This document shows, in pieces, positions 6,996 to 11,033 of a stretch of 11,033 nucleotides of DNA. The notes under the pieces are model-generated. The model searched no databases. It was not told the origin of the DNA and saw nothing but the letters and a program-made list of their open reading frames with translations. Position numbers and translations under genes: made by a program. Position 1 is the first letter of the stretch. Every line of letters begins with the position of its first letter. This DNA comes from Actinomycetota bacterium. Its GTDB lineage: Bacteria; Actinomycetota; Actinomycetes; Streptosporangiales; Streptosporangiaceae. The stretch lies in assembly GCA_003168295.1 (NCBI GenBank), contig PMST01000321.1, positions 5,914-16,946 on the forward strand, read 5' to 3'.

Positions 6996-7018
6996 CTGAG
7001 CTTGTAACTTCGTGCAGG

Positions 7019-7444
7019 TTAGAGGTCCAGGATGATGGTGACGGGGCCGTCGTTCAGGAGGGCGACCTTCATGTTGGCGCCGAAGACGCCGGTTTCGACC
7101 CGGGCACCGAGATCCCGCAGGGCCGACACCACGGCGCCGACGAGGGGCTCGGCGACCGGCCCGGGCGCGGCGGCCGACCAGGACGGGCGGCGGCCCTTGG
7201 ACAGGTCCGCGTACAGGGTGAACTGGCTGATCACCAGGAGCGGCGCGGCGACGTCGGAACAGGATTTCTCCCCGTCGAGGATCCGCAGGCCCCACAGCCT
7301 GGCGGCGAGCTTAGCGGCCTGCTCCCGGGTGTCGTCGTGGGTGATTCCGACCAGGACGAGCAGCCCCGGTTCCTCGATCGCCCCGATGACATCGCCGTCC
7401 ACGGTCACGCTGGCCTGGCTCACCCTCTGTACGACTGCCCGCAT
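7019..7444 (-). CDS. dtd: D-aminoacyl-tRNA deacylase
   Basis: Dtd removes D-amino acids (and glycine from tRNA-Ala) from mischarged tRNAs by RNA-assisted hydrolysis in the cytoplasm. The 141-residue protein begins [15 protein letters not shown], the standard family start. It carries the active-site SQFTLYAD (73-80), [13 protein letters not shown] (84-96) and the Gly-cisPro chirality motif in NDGPVTI (131-137). The frame is open further upstream to 7540, but the extra residues are Gly/Pro-rich, overlap the DUF3040 gene and do not match the family. No clear ribosome binding site precedes the ATG at 7444. A TAGCCT (7453-7458) close upstream could be a -10 element for a nearly leaderless mRNA. 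It converges on tgpA, whose stop is 23 bases away. Confidence 0.96.
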   Translation of the reverse strand: MRAVVQRVSQASVTVDGDVIGAIEEPGLLVLVGITHDDTREQAAKLAARLWGLRILDGEKSCSDVAAPLLVISQFTLYADLSKGRRPSWSAAAPGPVAEPLVGAVVSALRDLGARVETGVFGANMKVALLNDGPVTIILDL

Positions 7445-7490
7445 AGCACGGCAGGCTACCGCGCCGCGGGAGATGCCGGGAGGATACGGT

Positions 7491-7520
7491 CCGGCCCGGG
7501 GCGGCCCGGGACGGCCCGCA
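7491..7520. repeat. Three 10-bp tandem repeats, CGGCCCG core
   Basis: Three consecutive 10-mers share CGGCCCG at positions 2-8: ccggcccggg, gcggcccggg, acggcccgca. They fill part of the 79-bp gap between the DUF3040 stop (7524) and the dtd start (7444). The period of one helical turn would put each unit on the same DNA face, and CCCGGG is self-complementary in RNA. This could be simple GC-rich slippage; no function is evident. Confidence 0.6.
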
Positions 7521-7523
7521 GGC

Positions 7524-7946
7524 CTACATCCTGCGGTCACCTTCCTGCCGACGGCGCCAGCGTTCTTCCATCCGCTCCATCAGCCGGGCCCGCCTGGTCA
7601 GTGCCGGGCCGCTGCGCTCGCCGGGTCCCGCGGATCTGGCCAGCTTGGCCTTAGCACGCGCGGGCCGCACCCGGGCTGCGTGCCGCCGCCAGGTGACCAG
7701 CACCCAGACCAGGGAGAGCAGCACGATCGCCGCACCGGCCGCCTCCAGGTACAGGTGACGGGTCACTATCCCCGCGGCCAGCAGGCCGGCGCCTACCAGC
7801 ACACCGACGAAGCCCTGCACCAGCTTGCGCTTATAGTGCACGCGCGGATCGCTGAGGCGCACCAGACGCCCGAACTTCGGATCCTCCCTATAGAGCGCTT
7901 GCTCGATCTGCTCTAGCTGGCGCTGCTCGTGTTCAGAGAGCGGCAC
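7524..7946 (-). CDS. DUF3040 small membrane protein
   Basis: DUF3040 proteins are small actinobacterial membrane proteins of unknown function. The N-terminus [24 protein letters not shown] is the family signature. Two hydrophobic segments follow (about residues 43-60 and 65-84), then a long, strongly basic tail ending in an Arg/Glu-rich helix ([19 protein letters not shown]). I choose the GTG at 7946, giving 140 residues and the typical MPLSEHE start, because GGGAGG (7951-7956) lies just upstream. An in-frame ATG at 7958 would add MGGV and lacks a ribosome binding site. The gene lies 125 bases after dinB on the same strand. Seven T residues (7959-7965, minus strand) precede its ribosome binding site. 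Confidence 0.88.
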   Translation of the reverse strand: MPLSEHEQRQLEQIEQALYREDPKFGRLVRLSDPRVHYKRKLVQGFVGVLVGAGLLAAGIVTRHLYLEAAGAAIVLLSLVWVLVTWRRHAARVRPARAKAKLARSAGPGERSGPALTRRARLMERMEERWRRRQEGDRRM

Positions 7947-7986
7947 GACGCCTCCCATAAAAAAACCTTGCGCCCGGCACGTGTGC

Positions 7987-8000
7987 GGTGACCGTTCACC
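7987..8000. promoter_or_regulatory. Dyad GGTGA-N4-TCACC between dinB and the DUF3040 gene
   Basis: GGTGA (7987-7991) and TCACC (7996-8000) form a perfect 5-bp inverted pair with a 4-bp gap in the 125-bp interval upstream of the DUF3040 gene. It may be an operator for a small regulator, but a dyad this short can occur by chance. The interval is less GC-rich than the genes around it and probably holds the DUF3040 promoter, though no -35/-10 pair with acceptable spacing stands out. Confidence 0.25.
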
Positions 8001-8071
8001 TCACATACCCGGTTCAATTTCCAGAATACGAGCGTTGACACGCCCGGTGGAAGGGCGCATCCCCTAGCTGG

Positions 8072-9325
8072 TCAGAAAGCTCGCTGCGCGGGACGGTCCT
8101 CCTCCTCCACCAGGACGGCCGGGCGGACCGCGCTGGACCCGAATCGGCCGGCGATCTTGTCGACCGCTTGCTCCGCTTCCCGCCAGCCTATAGGGCGATC
8201 ATCGAGCGCCAGTTGGGTATTTGCGCTGGTCACAGGGGTGAGGCCGGATACCCGGACGCCGACGAGCCGCAGCTGCGCACCACGGTCGAGACCGGCCGAC
8301 TGATACAGCGAGCACGCTGTGGCATAAATCTCATGGGCGACGTCAGTCGGATAGGCGAGAGTGCGGGCTCTTGTCATCGTCTTGAAATTGGCGAGGCGAA
8401 TCTTGACGGACACCGTCCGCGCCACGCACTCGGCAGCTCGCAGGCTGTGCGCCGTCCGCCCGGAGAGCTTGAGCAGCTCCCGCCTGATCCGCTCCGGGTC
8501 CTCGATGTCCACGGCGAATGTTTCCTCGGCACCGATGCTCTTCTCCGCTACGTGCGGCGTGACCCGCCGCTCGTCGCGGCCCCAGGCCAGGGCGGCCAGG
8601 TGCGAACCCTGCGCGACACCGAGGTCATGCTGCAAGCTGGCCAGCGGGGTGTGCGCGATGTCGGCCACGGTGCGAAGACCCAGCCGGGCCAGCACTTCGG
8701 AGGTCCGTTCGCCGACGCCCCACAGCGCGGCGACCGGCAGCGGATGCAGGAAGTCGAGCACGCCATCGCGCGGTATCACGAGAAGCCCGTCCGGCTTGCA
8801 GCGGGCCGATGCGATCTTGGCCACGAACTTGGTCGGCGCGACCCCGACCGAGCAGGTGATGCCCTGCTGCCCGGCGACCAGGGACCGGATGCGCCTGGCG
8901 ATCAGGGCGGGTGACCCGAGCCGCCGCAGCGCGCCGGAGACGTTGAGGAAGGCCTCGTCGAGCGCCAGCGGCTCCACCTCCGGCGTGACCGTGCCGAAGA
9001 TCGCCATGACCTCCTTCGACACGGCGGCGTACTCCCGGTGCCTGGGCGCGACGAAAATGGCCCGCGGGCACATCCGCGCCGCCTGGCCCACGGGCATCGC
9101 CGAACGCACCCCGAACGTCCGGGCCTGATAGGAGGCGGACAGCACCACGCCCCGGCCACCGGTCCCGCCCACGATGACCGGCTGACCCGCGAGTTCGGGC
9201 CGGTCCCTGATCTCCACGCTGGCGTAGAAGGCGTCCATGTCTACGTGCAGGATGTGGCAACCCGTGTCGTCAGGACCAGTGTCACCAGGCCGGGTGTCAT
9301 CAGGAGCGGGGTGGCCGGCGCCCAT
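8072..9325 (-). CDS. dinB: DNA polymerase IV (Y-family, DinB)
   Basis: A 417-residue translesion polymerase that extends past damaged bases with low fidelity. The catalytic acidic residues are Asp29 in HVDMDAFYASVE and Asp123-Glu124 in LALDEAF; Tyr34 is at the steric-gate position. The helix-hairpin-helix region (WGVGERTSEVLARLGLRTVADIA) and a little-finger domain (EKSIGAEETFAVD onward) follow in the usual order. The clamp-binding motif expected near the C-terminus appears as QLALDD (371-376), lacking the usual final aromatic residue. The N-terminus has an extra ~23 residues rich in Asp, Thr, Gly and Pro, encoded by a 15-bp tandem repeat. The ATG at 9325 is the only usable start before the catalytic core. 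It has no good ribosome binding site and lies five bases after the methyltransferase stop, so it is probably translated by coupling. Confidence 0.96.
   Translation of the reverse strand: MGAGHPAPDDTRPGDTGPDDTGCHILHVDMDAFYASVEIRDRPELAGQPVIVGGTGGRGVVLSASYQARTFGVRSAMPVGQAARMCPRAIFVAPRHREYAAVSKEVMAIFGTVTPEVEPLALDEAFLNVSGALRRLGSPALIARRIRSLVAGQQGITCSVGVAPTKFVAKIASARCKPDGLLVIPRDGVLDFLHPLPVAALWGVGERTSEVLARLGLRTVADIAHTPLASLQHDLGVAQGSHLAALAWGRDERRVTPHVAEKSIGAEETFAVDIEDPERIRRELLKLSGRTAHSLRAAECVARTVSVKIRLANFKTMTRARTLAYPTDVAHEIYATACSLYQSAGLDRGAQLRLVGVRVSGLTPVTSANTQLALDDRPIGWREAEQAVDKIAGRFGSSAVRPAVLVEEEDRPAQRAF
9264..9308. repeat. Three 15-bp imperfect tandem repeats in the 5' end of dinB
   Basis: Units 9264-9278, 9279-9293 and 9294-9308 share GTGTC-x-(T/C)CAGG on the plus strand. 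Read as dinB codons they give DDTRP, GDTGP and DDTG, a short acidic, flexible N-terminal extension before the polymerase core. The 15-bp period keeps the reading frame, so copy number could change without breaking the gene. Confidence 0.75.
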
Positions 9326-9330
9326 GACGG

Positions 9331-10029
9331 TCAGCGGTAACCGAGCACGTGCAGCTGAGCGGCGATGTCGCGCAGCGGCGGGGCCGCCGCGGCGGCCTCC
9401 TCGAGTGCGCGTAGCGCATCGGCCGCGCCCGCGTCGCCGTCAAGCAGGGCGCCCGGTACCAGCCCGGCGAAGATGCGCAGCCCGTGCGCCTGTCCCGCCC
9501 GCAACCCCGCTCCCTCGATCAACGCGATCAACTCGATCAGCGTGAACCGTCGGGGAGGATCGGCCTGGCCGTCGGCGCCGAGCAACTGCCGGGCCTCGGC
9601 GAAGCGGCCGGCCAGCGCCTGGTGCAATACCGCGGCCACCGCGTTGGACGCGAGTACGCTCACGCTGGCGGATGGCCGGAGCACGGCGGCGATCGCGGTC
9701 ATCGCGTCGGCCGGGGAGTCGACGTACTCGAGCACGTTGTGGCAGATAACAAGGTCCGCCGCCTTGGTGCCCACGACGCTGTCCAGGCTGGCCGCCTCAC
9801 CCTGGACCGCGGTCAGCCGGGCGCCCGCCTCGGCGGCCCGCCGCTGTGCCGCGGCGAGCGCGTCGGGGCTCGGGTCAACGACGGTGACGTTGTGCCCGAC
9901 GGCGGCGAACGGGACCGCAAGCCCGCCGGTTCCCCCGCCGACGTCGACAATGTCCAGCACCTGCCTGCCGGTTTCCGCCATCCGGTCGGACACGACATCG
10001 CGCAGAACATCCCAGACCATGCCCGCCAC
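9331..10029 (-). CDS. Class I SAM-dependent methyltransferase, CmoM/SmtA-like
   Basis: This 232-residue Rossmann-fold methyltransferase has the SAM loop VDVGGGTGG (28-36), acidic Asp52 in VVDPSPDAL, and HNVLEYV (97-103) followed by VLRPSASVSVLASN. The layout through the C-terminal region (IEGAGLRAGQAHGLRIFAGLV, then AAQLHVLGYR) recalls E. coli CmoM (SmtA), which methylates carboxymethoxyuridine at tRNA position 34. That is my comparison from memory, and no cmoA or cmoB is visible here, so the substrate is open. I choose the GTG at 10029 because AAGGAGG (10035-10041) sits five bases upstream. An in-frame ATG at 10074 would add 15 residues with less typical codons and a weaker GAGG. The gene leads directly into dinB. 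Confidence 0.85.
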   Translation of the reverse strand: MAGMVWDVLRDVVSDRMAETGRQVLDIVDVGGGTGGLAVPFAAVGHNVTVVDPSPDALAAAQRRAAEAGARLTAVQGEAASLDSVVGTKAADLVICHNVLEYVDSPADAMTAIAAVLRPSASVSVLASNAVAAVLHQALAGRFAEARQLLGADGQADPPRRFTLIELIALIEGAGLRAGQAHGLRIFAGLVPGALLDGDAGAADALRALEEAAAAAPPLRDIAAQLHVLGYR

Positions 10030-10114
10030 GCCAGCCTCCTTGTCCGAGTCCAATGTAGTGCCGGCCGCCGACATTTCGCCGGCCTCGTCGAAGTTACTTT
10101 AAGTATTAGACCGG

Positions 10115-10201
10115 TCACCAATTGAACTGACGCGACCGGGCCTACGTTATACAGGTCGTGCGGAACTCCCAGACTCTTATTTACGACACCTCTCACCAAT
10201 T
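10115..10201. repeat. Paired 9-bp direct repeats TCACCAATT flanking a likely promoter region
   Basis: TCACCAATT occurs at 10115-10123 and 10193-10201, 78 bp apart, in the AT-richer gap (10075-10227) between the divergent methyltransferase and membrane-protein genes. The two copies bracket the candidate plus-strand promoter and might be binding sites for one regulator. A 9-bp repeat is suggestive rather than compelling. Confidence 0.3.
10122..10152 (+). promoter_or_regulatory. Candidate promoter of the membrane-protein gene
   Basis: TTGAAC (10122-10127) resembles a -35 element. TTATAC (10147-10152) at 19 bp or TACGTT (10143-10148) at 15 bp could be the -10 element, but neither spacing is ideal. 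Transcription would start near 10155-10160, about 70 bases before the ATG at 10228. The local drop in GC supports a promoter somewhere in this interval. Confidence 0.28.
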
Positions 10202-10227
10202 CCAGCGCGGCTGCAGCGAGCCACCGT

Positions 10228-10884
10228 ATGCTCTTCGCCATGGCTGAGCACCTCGAGTTGCCCCGCCCGTGGCGGCTGATGCTGACCGCAGGATGGAACT
10301 TGGCCGAATCCCTCGGCCTCCCCGTGGCTGGATACTTCGTCGGCGCGCAGCTGGGCGGCCGGAACGCGGGCATGGTGGCCGCGACCGTGGTCGTATGGCT
10401 CACCGTCATCGGCCGCAAGGTCGTGACCCGCAGCGTGCCCGGCCTGCTCACGATCTCGGCCCTGGTGCTCACGCTGCAGACGGGCGTGGTGATCGCCACC
10501 GGCAGCATGTTGTTCTTCCTGCTCCAGTTCCCGCTGGCCAACCTGGGCCTGTGCGTGCTGTTCGCACGGACCGCGCCGACCCGCAAGCCGCTGGTGGCCC
10601 AGCTGGCCGCCGAGGTGGTGGCGCTGCGTCAGCCATCCGCCCATCACCCCGGGCTGCACCGGTTCTTCCAGGGAGCGACCTGGCTGTGGGCCGGGATCTT
10701 CGCGGTGTCGACCGTGGGCCTGGGAATCCTGATGGCCTTCGAGTCGGTCAAGGTCTTCCTGCTGCTCACCACGGCCGTCACCATAGGCGGCCCGGTAGTG
10801 GGCACGCTGCTGTCCGCGTTCTGGTTCTTCCGGGTCCTGCACCGCTCCGGCCTCCGGGTCCGGTTCGCCCAGCCGCACGCCTAG
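10228..10884 (+). CDS. Six-helix membrane protein, VC0807/DUF3159-like
   Basis: This 218-residue integral membrane protein of unknown function has about six hydrophobic segments: roughly 22-42, 47-64, 69-91, 93-113, 150-170 and 176-200. A soluble basic loop (about 114-148) separates the first four from the last two. The pattern, with WNLAESLGLPVAGYFVG at the first helix and GRKVVTRSVPGLL after the second, suggests the VC0807 or DUF3159 families, but I am not certain of either. The ATG at 10228 has only a weak GCGAG upstream; an ATG four codons later (10240) is equally possible and gives MAEHLELPRPW. It is transcribed away from the methyltransferase and converges on nusB. No enzymatic motif is visible. 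Confidence 0.78.
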   Translation: MLFAMAEHLELPRPWRLMLTAGWNLAESLGLPVAGYFVGAQLGGRNAGMVAATVVVWLTVIGRKVVTRSVPGLLTISALVLTLQTGVVIATGSMLFFLLQFPLANLGLCVLFARTAPTRKPLVAQLAAEVVALRQPSAHHPGLHRFFQGATWLWAGIFAVSTVGLGILMAFESVKVFLLLTTAVTIGGPVVGTLLSAFWFFRVLHRSGLRVRFAQPHA

Positions 10885-10920
10885 CGCTCAGACCGGGCGC
10901 TCAGACCGGGCGCTCAGAGC
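10884..10920. repeat. 13-bp tandem repeat between convergent genes
   Basis: The unit GCGCTCAGACCGG occurs at 10884-10896 and 10897-10909, and a third copy matches over its first nine bases from 10910. It fills the 29-bp gap between the membrane-protein stop (10882-10884) and the nusB stop (10914-10916) and forms the end of nusB itself. Because 13 is not a multiple of three, each unit places a minus-strand TGA in a different frame, so together they close all three frames behind nusB. No terminator hairpin with a U-run is seen. Confidence 0.85.
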
Positions 10921-11033
10921 TGAAGGGACGGCTTGAGCCCGGCGATACGGGCGAGGAGCCCGTTCACGAACGCGGGCGAGGCGTCGGTGGACAGGTCGCG
11001 GGCGAGCAGGACCGCCTCGCTGATCGCGACGCC
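10914..11033 (-). CDS. nusB: Transcription antitermination protein NusB, C-terminal part (partial)
   Basis: Only the last 39 codons and the TGA stop (10914-10916) are in the window; the gene enters from the right edge. The peptide begins GVAISEAVLLARDLSTDASP and continues AFVNGLLARIAG, the well-conserved last helices of NusB (V-A-I-N/S-E-A-V-x-L-A, then FVNGxL). NusB binds boxA RNA with NusE (S10) and promotes antitermination of rRNA operons. The C-terminal end, LKPSLQL, is short as usual. Confidence 0.88.
   Translation of the reverse strand, partial: GVAISEAVLLARDLSTDASPAFVNGLLARIAGLKPSLQL

Noticed and set aside
6996..7018. Bidirectional terminator between convergent tgpA and dtd
   Set aside because: The 23-bp gap offers only a weak TAAC/GTTA pair and no T-run, so I cannot support a terminator.
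7445..7540. N-terminal extension of dtd up to codon 7540
   Set aside because: The extra 32 residues are Gly/Pro/Arg-rich, overlap the DUF3040 3' end and precede the standard MRAVVQRV family start.
7959..7965. Seven-T run on the minus strand after dinB as an intrinsic terminator
   Set aside because: No stable G/C hairpin directly precedes the run; only very short self-complementary pieces are present.

Overview
This is chromosomal DNA from a high-GC actinobacterium. The evidence is the strong G/C bias at third codon positions, several GTG/TTG starts with GGAGG-type ribosome binding sites, an mraZ-rsmH start of the division and cell-wall (dcw) cluster in its actinobacterial form, and a DUF3040 gene, a family essentially limited to Actinobacteria. 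I would guess an order such as Streptosporangiales or a neighbour, but the sequence alone does not settle this. Most of the window is conserved core genome. I see no phage, insertion sequence, CRISPR array, tRNA or rRNA.

Left block (1-1667, minus strand): the head of the dcw cluster, read right to left as mraZ, then a 162-bp gap holding a long perfect hairpin, then rsmH, then the first 30 codons of a gene in the ftsL position that runs off the left edge. mraZ has a clear promoter (TTGACG, 16 bp, TACAGT). The spacer of this promoter is exactly two MraZ-type boxes, and two more boxes follow at 10-bp spacing, a textbook autorepression layout.

Control region (1668-2055): 388 bp between the divergent mraZ and moxR genes. 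It holds the mraZ promoter and operator, a 22-bp dyad directly upstream of the -35 element, and a purine-rich stretch with a second, oppositely oriented cluster of GTGGAG boxes that faces moxR.

Middle block (2056-6995, plus strand): a tight operon of MoxR AAA+ ATPase, DUF58 protein and TgpA-type membrane transglutaminase. The last two overlap by four bases. The trio is widespread and is thought to work at the cell envelope. Its placement head to head with mraZ suggests shared control with cell-wall synthesis and division.

Right block (10029 down to 7019, minus strand): a SAM methyltransferase resembling CmoM/SmtA, then dinB (DNA polymerase IV) five bases later, a DUF3040 small membrane protein, and dtd (D-aminoacyl-tRNA deacylase), which converges on tgpA. 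Divergent from the methyltransferase, a six-helix membrane protein lies at 10228-10884 (plus). It converges through a 13-bp tandem repeat on the 3' end of nusB, which enters from the right edge.

I did not find a convincing undescribed multi-gene system. The most interesting signals are regulatory: the two opposed MraZ-type box clusters with the dyad between them, the mraZ-rsmH hairpin, and the methyltransferase-dinB coupling.
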